Assembly: GCA_963969495.1 (NCBI GenBank)
Contig: OZ018318.1
Coordinates: 172,080,354-172,144,353 of the forward strand
Source of the DNA: Ceratothoa steindachneri
Lineage: Eukaryota > Arthropoda > Malacostraca > Isopoda > Cymothoidae
Direction: 5' to 3'
Length of the DNA stretch: 64,000 nucleotides
The notes beneath the pieces were generated by a model, which did not search any database, was not told the origin of the DNA, and saw only the letters and a program-made list of their open reading frames with translations. Positions 20,446 to 30,970 of this stretch are shown piece after piece. A program made the position numbers and the translations under genes. Position 1 is the stretch's first letter. Each line of letters begins with the position of its first letter.

Positions 20446-22257
20446 ATGGTGGGGAGCCCCGAGGGAGAATGCGAAGTTTTTTTTCTTTTTGCAATGGCTA
20501 GCCATAAACCAAAAACCTCCCCTTCTCGTAAGGATTCTCGTGCCAAACGTTCCTTAGCTTCCCTTTCAGCCTTTCCTCGCTCGTTGGACCCCTATTCCAA
20601 CGAAGTAGACCCAGATCTTGATTATCCTCGCTTTCTTGTCATGAATTCATCATCTGACATCCCACTTGCAAAAGTCGATGTGTTTGACGTCAATGAATCT
20701 TTTGAGTCCCGCTGTGGTGAACCCCGCCGGATGTGGTCAAGAAGAAGTGGTGATGTCGTAGTCGAGGTGTCATCCCACTCTCAACACAACCTTGTGCGAA
20801 ATCTATCTTCAATAGCTGAAATTCCAATAACTGTCTCGACCCATCCGCGTCTGAATTTCGTCAAAGGTGTCATCCGTTCAAACGAACTAAAGGACTACGA
20901 CCCCACCCGCCTTCAGAGTAAGCTCAGTACCCAACGTGTGACACACGTACACAGGGTAACTAAAACATTAGGCTCCACTAAAGTTCCAACCGCCACACTG
21001 ATTTTAACATTTAAACGACAAGAACTGCCCCAGTATATTAAAGCTGGGTACCTTCGTGTCCCGGTAAGTCCCTACATCGAACTACCCAGACGCTGCTTCA
21101 ATTGCAATCAATTTGGACATGTTGGCCGAGCTTGTCGGCACCCTCGCTCCTGCATGAATTGTAGCTCTGACTACCATGGCCCCGAATGCACCAAAACGCC
21201 CCACTGTGCCAACTGCGGAGGTACCCACAGTGCTGCGTCGAAACTCTGCTCTATATTTTTATATGAAAAGGAAGTTCTCGCTTTGCGCGACTCCCTACGT
21301 CTAGATATAAGAGAGGCCCGCCAGCGTGCCCGAGCACAAACCTTGCCACTCGGCCGGCTCTTCTCTGACGTTTTACGTGATGCTGGACGAAACCGACCAT
21401 CACGCGCGAGTTCCGACCAGCCTGAAGCACTTCACCCTAGATCTACTCGCAGCGTCGAAAATATTCAGAATATGCAGTCGAAGCATCGCTCTCATACCGA
21501 GATAATTAATGTAGCCCCCCTCTCTCCAGCAGCTCTTGCTGGGAGAGACGCTCAGGGTGAGACGCTTGAAGACATCAGGCGCTATTTGAAAGAATCCTCA
21601 ACATCGACCAGTGAAGGTTCATCCACCCGGCCACGAGACTCAAAGCCCAGTGGTAAGAGAAAGGATTCCTCACCTGGGTCATCGACCACCAATAAGCAGG
21701 CAGCCTCTGGAGCCGACTCGGCCGAACCCCGAGAATCTCCAATGGACTCCTTTCCTATGGTTGAACATTCTCTGCCCTTAAGTCCGTCTCGCCCTTCACA
21801 GGACGTAGGCCCCATCCTGATCCAAACGATGGCAGAAATACATCCAGCTCCACACACCTCGCTCAGATCACCTGTTCGTCCCGCTCACCCTTCAAACCAA
21901 GATCCGATTGAAGCAGTTGATACTCCAACATCACCAACTGCGGCGGTTGGACCAACTCCTCAGACACCTAAAATACCCTCGACCCATGAATCCGGATCTA
22001 CCGGCCGAAAATCCCTTCTTGATCTTCCTTTTCCGCCAGGTTGCGAGCCCGAATTACAATCAAGGGCCTCGGTCGGTTCTCCAAAACCCACGAAAAAAAC
22101 CTCAGTTACTACTCCATCTAGGATTTCTCCCCCTGCAAAAGCAGGATCCTCAAAATCAGCTCTCCGTCTCCCAAGCTCTTTGGGAAGAACCTCAAATACA
22201 TTATCGGCTTCAAAAGAGAAAAAGATATCCACAGTGGTATCTAATCGTCACACATAA
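20446..22257 (+). CDS. LINE-B ORF1, Gag-like protein with three CCHC-type zinc knuckles
   Basis: A 603-codon intact frame. The usable first ATGs are 20446 or the in-frame ATG near 20494, and the latter (MASHKPKT) may be the real start. The N-terminal region is basic/Ser-rich. A conserved ORF1 core follows (HPRLNFVKGVIRSNELKDYD about residue 130-150, then ATLILTFKRQELPQYIKAGY). The knuckles are CFNCNQFGHVGRAC (about 220-233), CMNCSSDYHGPEC, and CANCGGTHSAASKLC. A charged helix comes next, then a long Ser/Pro-rich tail of about 300 residues. The protein would coat element RNA. It ends 13 nt into the open frame of ORF2, so ORF2 is probably reached by re-initiation or frameshifting. No disabling change was seen. 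Confidence 0.9.
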   Translation: MVGSPEGECEVFFLFAMASHKPKTSPSRKDSRAKRSLASLSAFPRSLDPYSNEVDPDLDYPRFLVMNSSSDIPLAKVDVFDVNESFESRCGEPRRMWSRRSGDVVVEVSSHSQHNLVRNLSSIAEIPITVSTHPRLNFVKGVIRSNELKDYDPTRLQSKLSTQRVTHVHRVTKTLGSTKVPTATLILTFKRQELPQYIKAGYLRVPVSPYIELPRRCFNCNQFGHVGRACRHPRSCMNCSSDYHGPECTKTPHCANCGGTHSAASKLCSIFLYEKEVLALRDSLRLDIREARQRARAQTLPLGRLFSDVLRDAGRNRPSRASSDQPEALHPRSTRSVENIQNMQSKHRSHTEIINVAPLSPAALAGRDAQGETLEDIRRYLKESSTSTSEGSSTRPRDSKPSGKRKDSSPGSSTTNKQAASGADSAEPRESPMDSFPMVEHSLPLSPSRPSQDVGPILIQTMAEIHPAPHTSLRSPVRPAHPSNQDPIEAVDTPTSPTAAVGPTPQTPKIPSTHESGSTGRKSLLDLPFPPGCEPELQSRASVGSPKPTKKTSVTTPSRISPPAKAGSSKSALRLPSSLGRTSNTLSASKEKKISTVVSNRHT

Positions 22258-25200
22258 TATCTTCCATTTTACAATGGAATTGTCAAGGAGTTCTTCCAAA
22301 GTGGGAAGAACTCAAAATTCTTTTGACGACTATCCACCCCGCTGTTATTTGTCTTCAGGAGAATAAACTGGGTATACGGCCCTTTCCGCCGGTACCCGGT
22401 TTTCTCCCTTTCAACTCTATTGCTCCTGCTGGAAGCCCCTCTCATGGAGGGGTGTCAATCATGGTATCTTCATCCTACCGTTTCTCTCATCTCCCTACAT
22501 ACTACCCTCCAAGCTGTTGCTGTGAGAGTTTTTCTTATTAAGCTTTTTACCGTTTGCTCTATTTACCTACCCCCTTGTTTATTATTGTCAAGATCCGACC
22601 TTTTAGAACTTATAGACCAGTTGCCCTCCCCATTCTTATTACTAGGAGATTTTAACACCCGTCACCCATACTGGGGTGACATCACTCGAAATGCCAAAGG
22701 CAGTGTTTTAGAGTCTCTTTTATTATCTGACCTTCTTTGTGTTTTAAATACTGGCGATTTTACCTCTTATCATGTCCAGACGGAGTCTTTTAGCTGTGTT
22801 GACCTGTCTGTTTGTTCCTCTGATTGCTTCACGGAATTTCGATGGTCAATTCTTGACGATCTCCATGGGAGTGACCACTTCCCTATTGTCTTGTCGGCCC
22901 TTCAAGTTAGCCCTCATACAACCATGCCCCTTAAGTGGGACTTAGGTCATGCAGATTGGGAAGGTTTCCAAGAGGCGTCCTTCACAAATGCATCTTTGGG
23001 GACCTTCAATGGAGTGGACGCGGCAGTAAAATACTTTACATCGACTATCTACAATGCAGCAACACAAACCATCCCACGGAGGCGACCTGTCACGGGCCGC
23101 TCAACCGTGCCCTGGTGGACTTCGACGTGTGCAACAGCTATCAAAAATTACAAGTTAGCCTATGCCCGATTCCGAAAGAACCCAACTTTGTGCAACAAGG
23201 TCGACCGAAACCGAGCTCGTGCGCTTCGCCAAAGAACCCTTCGTCAAGCTCGCCGAAATTCATGGCGCAGATACGTTTCATCGATCTCCTCTATGACACC
23301 TACTGCTAAGATCTGGAAGAGGATTAATAAGATCAGGGGCCGTTATGCTAATCATCATACCCCCACACTCAACTTAGACGGTTCCTTGGAGAATGACGGC
23401 CTGGCGGTCAGCAATGCTTTTGCTGACCATTTCCGCGCCGTCAGCAGTGTCAGCCGTTACGATAAGGCTTTTCAATCCTACAAATCAAAGGAAGAATCTC
23501 ATTCTCTCAACTTCACAACAAAATCTAACCTTCCGTATAACGCTCTACTCAGCATCTATGAGCTGCAAAGCGCTTTGTCCCTTTGCAGATCTACTTCCCC
23601 TGGCCTTGATGAGATCCATTTCGACATGATTCGGCACCTACATCCACACTCTATTCTCTTCCTGCTTGATTTGTACAACCTTATATGGGTGAAGGGTTTT
23701 TACCCGTCGTCATGGCGCATTGGGATCATCCTTCCCTTTGTCAAACCGGGCAGGGACGGGTTGAATGCAGATCACTACCGCCCTATAGCTCTCACCAGCT
23801 GTTTGAGTAAGTTGCTGGAAAAAATGATATTGGAGCGCCTAAACTGGTTCCTAGAAGCCAATCACCTTCTCTCTCCATTTCAATGTGGCTTCCGCAAAGG
23901 TCATAGTACCCTTGACCTACTAGTACGTTTCGAGGGATCAGTCCGGAAAGCTTTCTCATTAAAGCACCGAGTCCTAGCCATATTTTTCGATATTGAGAAA
24001 GCCTACAACACAACATGGAGATACGGCATCTTGAAGCAGTTATACGTCTGGGGGATGAGAGGTCTTTTACCTTCATTTATTCAAAGTTTTTTAGCATCTC
24101 GATCCTTCAAGGTACGTGTTGGAGACGCATACTCTGACCTGCAACCCCAAGAGGAGGGAGTTCCTCAGGGCAGTGTTTTAAGTGTCTTATGTTTTATAAT
24201 TGCCATCAATGATATTATTTCGTCTCTCCCAGAAGGTGTATCGGCAACTCTGTTTGTCGATGATTTAGCACTATACTGTTCCTCACCTCGCCTTTCATCA
24301 GCAGCGCGTCGGCTACAACTGGCGGTCGATGCTGTATCCAAAAGAGCACAACTTAAGGGATTCCGCTTTTCCACGACCAAAACCAAAGCAATGTATTTTC
24401 ACCGAGGCAGAGTTCTTGTTCCGCCATCTATATCCCTACAAGGCGAAGAAATAGAGTTTGTCTCCGAGTTTCGGTTCCTTGGCGTAACTCTCGATCCAAA
24501 GTTATCCTGGTTACCACACCTACGCCGACTTCGAACAGGCTGTCTGCGGGCTCTAGACATTTTGAAAGTCCTCTCACACACTTCGTGGGGCAGTGACCGA
24601 CAAACATTGTGGACATTATACACAGCCCTCGTTCAATCCAAATTGGATTATGGCTGTCAAATTTTCTCATCGGCTTCCCCTTCAGCCCTTAAAATGCTGA
24701 ACCCCATTCGAAACCTTGGAGTTCGCCTTTCTAGTGGAGCCTTCCGTACTTCTCCTGTCAACAGCCTTTACTGCGAGAGTGGGGTACTCCCTTTGCCCTA
24801 CCATAGACTTCAAATCTGCATGCGATACCTCTGCCGAGTACAGCAAGCCCCTGTATCAGAGGTCTACAGATGCCTGTATGCTGCCGAATCAACGGCGTCA
24901 TATGATAAGTTGCCATCTTTACCCCGCCCTTTGAACCTTCGCATAGGAGATCATCTCTCTAACCTGGTGCTCCAAGGGTCCTTACCCTTCCATCCTTACT
25001 GAACCCTAGGTGGCGTGCTCCTCTCCCCACAATATGTACCAACATGTGGAGCATGGAGAAGTCCTCCATGGACCCTCGCATCATTAAAAGCCTGTTCTTA
25101 GAGCATTCGATCTCCCACAAACAATGCTGCCCACTCTACACGGATGGCTCTAAGTCGGACGGGGGCGTGGGCGCCGCAGCCATCTACCCAGGAGGAGAAT

Positions 25201-25941
25201 TCTTAAATTTATCTTTGCCGCCAGCAGCATCCATTTTTACCGCTGAACTTTCAGCAATCCTTTTAGCATTTAGACTCATCCAAATTTTACCTTTTAGTGA
25301 TTTTGTCATTTTTTCCGACTCAAGGAGTGTCTTACAATCAATTAGATCGTTTAATGCGTCCCATCCCGTGGTCACAGAAATTTGCAACTGGCTGATCCAA
25401 AATGCATCCCGATATAGAATTATTTTTTGCTGGGTTCCTGGGCAACGAGAAGGCTGATCGGCTGGCCCGCTCAGCACATTCTGTGTCCCCTGAGAACTCT
25501 GCTCTGCCTTTTAGGGACTACTTTCCTTCAATAAGAAAGTATATTTTTCAACTGTGGCAGAATGAATGGGATGACTGTTCATCATCCAAACTATACAAAA
25601 TAAAAAATTCTATTCGCTCTTGGTCCTCGAGTCGTCATAGAATGCGGTCGTTGGAGGTGGCCCTTTGCCGAGTTCGCATTGGCCACACGAGACTTACTCA
25701 CGGCCATCTTGTTTCGGGTGATGCCCATATCAGCCCTCGCTGTCGTTTTTGTGGTGGGGACCAATCGGTTGCCCACCTTTTATTGGATTGTAGCCATTTT
25801 AACATTCTCCGGTTGTCCTGTTTCCCGACCCTTTTAACTATTCCTCAACACACCCGTCTTCGATTCATATTGGCGGAGGAATCTTTTAACCCGTCGTTTT
25901 TTAAATTTTTGTCACAAAGTGGTCTCCTCCACCTTTTATAG
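22245..25941 (+). pseudogene. LINE-B ORF2: endonuclease, reverse transcriptase, RNase H (three frameshifts)
   Basis: The endonuclease opens in the frame after a TAA at 22242 (SSILQWNCQGVLPKWEEL, then CLQENKLG with the catalytic Glu). The frame changes at about 22495, then runs to 25002: LLLGDFNTRHPYWGD, DDLHGSDHFPIVL (SDH), RT blocks SWRIGIILPFVKPG and HYRPIALTSCLSKLLEKM, QCGFRKGHSTLDLL, FFDIEKAYNTTW, EEGVPQGSVLSVL, ATLFVDDLALY (catalytic VDD), and FRFLGVTLDPKLSW. A frame change at about 24990 leads to RNase H: LYTDGSKSDGG (Asp), SIFTAELSAI (Glu), IFSDSRSVL (Asp). Another change at about 25435 precedes GNEKADRLARSA (Asp), and a C-terminal CRFCGGDQSVAHLLLDC knuckle follows. All catalytic residues are present, and only the three indels break it. 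Confidence 0.9.
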
Positions 25942-26023
25942 ATGATATTTCTCGTTTCACACTAGCGGCCATATAGAATCCACTTGGATTGGGCAGCAAC
26001 CCACCGGTAACTTATCTTAAATC

Positions 26024-27051
26024 TTGCACGTCTACAAGAACGATTCGTATGGCCGAAGCGGTGACAGTAATAGCACCGCCACGGAAGGGGCACGAATGCC
26101 TTCACGCGGTAGTGGTACCAACCGGCACGCACCGACTCAGGGAGCTTGTCACAGTCGAACGTGACGAAGAGTGTAGGGGTGGGTCTCGAGGCCCCTCCCT
26201 GTTTTCTCATCACACGTTCGACCTTGACCGCCCCATGGTCGGCCAGCTCTAGGGTGATGTCCTCAATGGAGTAGTCAACGAGTTCCCTCGCATAAACTAC
26301 TCCTTTTACAAAGTTCATGGTAGAGTGCGGCGTCACACTCACCGGGGTGCCATGAAGTGTCCGAAGAGCACTTATCTTGGCCGCCTCGGCGGGATTCGCC
26401 AGAAGGCTCCCGTCCGAGAAACGGGTCACCTTCGGCTCTCTACCAATTGCACTAGCTAATCCTCTCCTCTGATGGATCATGTTGCCCTTTGCAAACATGG
26501 TGCCATCAGTGGAGCGAATAACGAGGAAGCGCTTGAAGCCAGCGGGCTCGAAAACGCCAGGTAACCTCTGAATCAGGGGCCCCGATGTCATCGAGGCTCC
26601 GCCCTGTGCACTCTTGGTCTTAGTCTTAGTCAGGGGCTCCGCACACGGGGGGAAGAGGGGCAGGATGTGCCGATCTTAGCTTGGTCACCTACCAAAGTGG
26701 CAGCAGACCCATCCGTCCCCACAGCCCCGAGTCTTCTTGGTCTTTTTCCTTTTTTGGATAGGAGGGCGGGGAATGAACCCGCTTCTCACCTCCGCCGGCA
26801 GAAGCCCCCAGGCCAGATGGACCGGCCTCAGCCAGGTCCCTCTCCGAAATGGAGAAGGTCCTGGTAGTCGTAGGGGCACCTGTCGCAGGAGATCCCTCCC
26901 CTCCTTGTACTGCTCCGGAGCCCTCAGCCGTTTGATGAGGACCTCGAATAGGGCCGGATTCGAGTTCGGTGCTTGGCGCCGAGCCCGGATTCATCCCCAT
27001 GGAAGGCCCTACCGTCTGAGGCTGGGTCTCCTCGAGGACCATGTCTATCAC
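26024..27051 (-). pseudogene. LINE-A ORF1, N-terminal half
   Basis: The frame from 27051 begins MIDMVLEETQPQTVG, then a Gly/Ser/Pro-rich part with FSISERDLAEAGPSG. After a frame change near 26640, 26591 downward gives FKRFLVIRSTDGTMFA, HSTMNFVKGVVYARELVDYS (shared ORF1 core), FVTFDCDKLPESVRAGW and the first knuckle CYYCHRFGHTNRSC. The frame runs into LINE-B at 26023 and ends there artificially at 25962. The next knuckles are at 19800-19967. The RNA-binding role is inferred from the family. Confidence 0.75.
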
Positions 27052-27560
27052 AGGAGGGGCCTCCAGTTAGCCATCCCCTCCCAGGACATCGCAGGTCCTC
27101 TTGGCTGCGTCTTTTGTGGGGAGGTACAGGCTTTGACCCCGGCAAGGTTTAATATCCTTGCCAGGTCTTTTGAGGGAAGCGACCGAAGGGGCCTGGCTTC
27201 TCTCTCCCCCTTAAGGGGGTTTGCCCAACCGAGCCGCTTACACGAGGGGCGGTGGGCAATGGGCTGCCTGCTGGCTTTCTTGGCAGTCCCCTTAGAAAGA
27301 AAAGGAGGGGACTGCCGCTGGAAATAGGGAGGTGCCCGAAAGCACCTCCAGGGAAGGGGGTGAGGGGGGAGTCCCCTTCACCCATAGGCGCAGGAGAGGA
27401 GTAAGCCTCCTCTCCGGTTTAAGAAATATGGAGGGTCCCCTGCGCAAGCACAGGGGGAGACCTCCATTTTTTCGCTGGAGCTGCCCGAGGGCGACTCCGT
27501 CGTTGTTTCAGGGGGAGTTAAAGGGGTTTCGTTTTTCATCCATGGGCATGGTGACCCTAT
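26024..27560 (-). mobile_element. LINE-A copy, 5' half (continuation of 16371-19967)
   Basis: Minus-strand ORF1 N-terminal half and part of the 5' leader. Its left edge carries the second copy of TTGCACGTCTACA. Blocks at 27280-27480 match 38920-39120 in the degenerate copy, so they are element sequence. It is 5'-truncated near 27540-27560 relative to that copy, which continues for about another 900 bases. Joined to 16371-19967 it gives about 5.1 kb of element lacking a normal RNase H end. Confidence 0.75.
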
Positions 27561-28102
27561 TTGTGCTACGGGACGCAATAGCTCATCACCTCTTGCAGTT
27601 GCACGCACTGCAAGAGGTGCTTACAGGCCTGGCAGAGCCAGGCGCCGCCATTTCGGACCACCCCTCCCGCCTAGTGGCCTGGCAGTCCATCGGCATGGCG
27701 GTCGACCTTGAACACGGCGTAAAATTGATAGAATGTGAAGAGGAGAGGAAAAAGGATGTGAGGAAGGTATGGGTGGGGATGAAGCAGGTTGTTAAAAACC
27801 AGCCACCCCAGACCGGAGCTCAGGGGTTAGGGAACATTGTCCCCTCCCCCCTCAGCCCCGATCCGGGACGGTTGGCTGAGAAGAAGGTCAGCATCTACCC
27901 TTTGAAATTAGAGGCTGACCAGAGAAAGATGTGGGAGAGGTTGTATGAAAAGCGACGAGGTTGGGGAGAAATACAAGGCTATCTGAAGAAAGGAAGAGAG
28001 GCTAAGATGGGGCCGGACGGGGCGCTGGATCCCGTCAGCACGTCGGCCAGGATGGCAAATCGCCGCGCCCCTTACGGGGTAATGTATCGAGAAGCTGCAT
28101 GA
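27332..28102 (+). other. Open frame of unknown identity (256 codons), low confidence
   Basis: An uninterrupted plus-strand frame. Its first about 70 codons lie antisense to the LINE-A leader and are probably not meaningful. From about 27560 the composition changes and reads like a soluble, charged polypeptide (LIECEEERKKDVRKVWVGMK, KLEADQRKMWERLYEKRR), ending just where the LINE-D fragment starts. It might be the end of a retroelement ORF joined to LINE-D. I do not recognise it, and chance openness in GC-rich DNA is possible. Confidence 0.25.
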
Positions 28103-28380
28103 GAATATGCTGGTACCGTTTGTGTATGGGAGTGCAACGATTGCATGGAAGGAAAGATCTCGAGTGAAAGCAGTGCAAATGGACAACTAGAGGGATGCTT
28201 GTTGTGCGAAAGATGGAGAGAACCAACTGGGTTAGTCTTATTATGGTGTGAAGTATGTGAACAAGAGTGGTATTTGAGTGGATGGAAGACTTGGCAAGAG
28301 GTATCCGGTGAAGATGGATTGAGAACGGAAGACCTGCATCGCACCTTAAATACGAGTATAGACACACGCCATCAGGATGC
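28090..28380 (+). mobile_element. LINE-D (RTE-like) RT C-terminal fragment
   Basis: Plus-strand frames give NMLVPFVYGSATIAWKERSR and VKAVQMDN, the 'LVPVLMYGSETM... RSRIRAVQMDNLRG' block of an arthropod LINE RT C-terminus, followed by stops. The same block in antisense occurs at 31520-31720. Confidence 0.6.
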
Positions 28381-28399
28381 CATTCTATCCCTACACACC

Positions 28400-29610
28400 T
28401 CCCTCTTAGCTATTCTAACCCGCTGCAATACACCCGCGATAACCCCGTGCAGTAGACGCGCACTGCCCGGCAACTTACAAACAACTATTCAGCCATTTTA
28501 TTAATCAATGTTCAGCTAGCCTAAGAAATTAGTTATTGGAACGGATTCGACGGTGATGGGCAAAAAAGTGGTTAGCTCCGCAAATCTCAGAGCACTGCCC
28601 GTAGAATATGCCGGGTTGAAGTGTTGTGAAGTTCTGGGATTTTTTAAGGGGGACAAGTAGGGAGACTGAAACAAACGAGTACAATGTGAAATAAGTGAAC
28701 CAGGAGCAGGAGCCCCAAGGGTATGCAACACAAAATTCAGGACAGATGGGCGATGGAGGAGAAAACAAGTAATTTGCGCAGAGATGTCTCGAGTTCCCCA
28801 CAAATTCTACTTAGCACAGAAAAAAAGTTAAAGATTACACTAAAAAGGCCTGTAACATCCTGTCAGAAACAGTAGAGCTTGCTGCAGGCCCTCTCTTAGC
28901 TACGGAGGAGCGGATACACTTGTGGCCTCACTGAGCGAGAGCCCAGAAATTCTGACACCCTGAACAAATTATTCCTCCAGATAAGCAGCACAAGATGTGC
29001 CCCCGGAATGGACATCACAGCCTTCTGACGTGGTACCAGAGAAACTATACATGACCTCGCTTCCCTATCTTTGATGGACTGCCTTAAGTGCGTGATAGGG
29101 TTTTGAGACATCGAAAAGGTGGACGAATGGGAGTGAGGAATAAGTACATGAAGAGGGTTTGCGAGTGGACGTGCTTAAGGCCTTCTGCATGAGGATGAAC
29201 CAACTCGAGATGCTACAGCACAAACTCCATTCGAAGTTGACTAAATGCGGTGGTACTTTGAGCTTGACAAGGCATAAAAGGGGTGCGAGATGGCCGGTAG
29301 TTTTTATGACATTGAAGCGCGCCGACTGGCCATCACCACCGCTGTGGGCGTTTTCTTTTATAAATCTTTAAACGTCCATTAAATTTAGATAGGGTGACTA
29401 TTTTTTTTTCCATGTTCTTCACATGATTTGGAAGACCGTTAAAGTAACAGTTTCCCACAAGGTATGTGGATGGTGTAATCAATGGCAATAAAATCTACCC
29501 ACTCCCTCTTCTCCTGTGAGGCTGTATAATCTCCATACCGTCTTTGGATGAGTCAGAAAAGTCAACTAAACCCGGATAGACGCCGCTGACCTGCGAAGCG
29601 TCGCCCAACC
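28400..29610. other. No gene recognised
   Basis: Unique-looking DNA. A short minus-strand frame (29111-28896) starting with ITHLRQSIKDREA may be a decayed retroelement tail. A T-run lies at 29401-29410. I see no exon-like segment here and no splice pair that would link it to VPS72. Confidence 0.4.
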
Positions 29611-29611
29611 C

Positions 29612-29617
29612 TTTATT
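29612..29617 (-). terminator. Candidate VPS72 polyadenylation signal (AATAAA)
   Basis: TTTATT on the plus strand is AATAAA on the gene strand, about 320 bases after the stop codon. It is the first canonical hexamer downstream of the stop in gene direction. Unverified. Confidence 0.45.
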
Positions 29618-29937
29618 GCTAGCGCGATAGTTGATGCGGGTCAGCTGCCCCACTTTGTTCGAAACTCATGATGAGGGATGAGAGGACGATTTGTAAATAA
29701 TAAAACCAAGCATACAAATACGTGTATTCACAAAATTAAGAACAGAAGAACAAATAAAATATAGCCAAATAAAACTAAGTGTTCCCCTCAACTATATAAG
29801 GAAATTATGTACATAAATACAAAGCGGAGGTGACGAGCTAATCGGTTGAGTGAACCAAAGAAATCTGAGATCAAGACCAAGTTGCATCGACTTAAATAGA
29901 ATACCAGCAGGAGTAAAGAGCTAAGCAGTTCCGTCGC

Positions 29938-30970
29938 TCATTTCAAAAGGCTTTGGAGGTTGGAGAACGTCTGATTAGCGACAGGTCGAAGAGTTATACG
30001 TCCAGGGCCTTGAAGAACTTGCACGTTCTGCCCAGAACTGCCGGCTTGGACGACAGAACCCGCCTGAATCACCTGCAAATTACCTTGTCCACCACCTGCC
30101 TGTACGATCTGGACGTTAGGCACGGTTCCACCGGCATTACCCGGCACGAGAAGGTTCGCCCCGGTGTTCCCCTGCACCAGCAGATTGGAGATGCTCGAGA
30201 GGTTCTGGATATTGCTGCTGCTGATGGTCGCCCCGGAGGCATTACCCACCAGGTGGATGCCCCCAGCACTCTGCCCACCCGCCGAGCTCACCACCACCAT
30301 GTGGGGGGTGGATCGGTGAACAAGGGCGCTGGCCCCGGTGGCCACGTTAGTCCCGCGGCTACTCAGGGTCTGGACAAGTTGCACCGTGCCGGCACTGCCC
30401 ACGCCAGAATGGGGGGCAGCGCCCTGGGAGGTGATCACCATGTTGGGCGTGATCGAAGAGTTGACCCTAGGGGCGGATAGGGTGGAGCTCGCAACCACGT
30501 TGGCCGATTGCTGGGTTGCGCTAGAGGGGTTCAGTACCGCCGAGGTGCCGAGACCAGAAGCCCGCAGGATGTGCGCCACCGCAGCTACCGAAGTCACGGG
30601 CGTGGGGTTGGTCCCTCCCGCGCTAAGCGCCCCCCCATGGGAGCCCCCAATCGACTGCATCACCCCGATCAGTTGCTGGGAGGCTAACGAGGTCGCCTGA
30701 CGAGGCTGCTGCTGCTGCTGCTGGTGGTGGTGGTGAGCGGTGGGGGTAGCCACGGTAGTTTGGAGTGGCGTGACCGTGGGCTTCAGCGCTTGGGCCGAAG
30801 CCCGAGACCGCTTGTAGTCCTTGCGCCACGCGAGCCACCGAGCCACTTCCTTGTTGCGTGGGTCGCCCTTGTCTTCCAGCTGCTGGTAGTAGGCCTCGCG
30901 GAGAACCCGGAACGCTTGCAGAGTGGCGTAGGGCAGTTGAGTCACGGGGTCGAAGTACCGAGCGGGGAGT
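29938..30970 (-). CDS. VPS72: VPS72 exon 7 (terminal), with extended low-complexity C-terminus
   Basis: 1,033 nt after GGCCGCAG, ending at TGA (29940-29938). It opens with the second half of YL1_C (LPARYFDPVTQLPYATLQAF, then RVLREAYYQQLEDKG), a basic WLAWRKDYKRSR stretch, a His4-Gln6 tract, then about 255 residues rich in Gly, Val, Ser, Gln and Asn. Near the end a short repeat of the form N-V/L-Q-V-aliphatic-Q-A-G occurs (NVQIVQAG, NLQVIQAG, NVQVLQGPG). The exon is much more GC-rich than exons 1-6. The frame is intact to the stop. Confidence 0.93.

Larger units (their letters stand above)
19968..26023 (+). mobile_element. LINE-B, near-complete 6.06 kb non-LTR retrotransposon inserted in LINE-A
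   Basis: Bounded by a perfect 13-bp target-site duplication. Contents: a 478-nt 5' leader starting in a C-rich structured stretch, ORF1 (20446-22257), ORF2 with endonuclease, RT and RNase H (22245-25941, three frameshifts), and a roughly 80-nt 3' tail without a poly(A) stretch. The domain order EN-RT-RNase H and an ORF1 with three zinc knuckles place it in the I/Jockey superfamily. LINE-A and LINE-B proteins are clearly related, but they are different families. So few lesions over 6 kb suggest recent activity. Confidence 0.92.

Noticed and set aside
29953..30480. Long plus-strand open frame (about 175 codons) opposite VPS72 exon 7
   Set aside because: It is antisense to a well-supported exon. 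GC-rich low-complexity codons leave the opposite strand open, and it has no domain or homology that I recognise.
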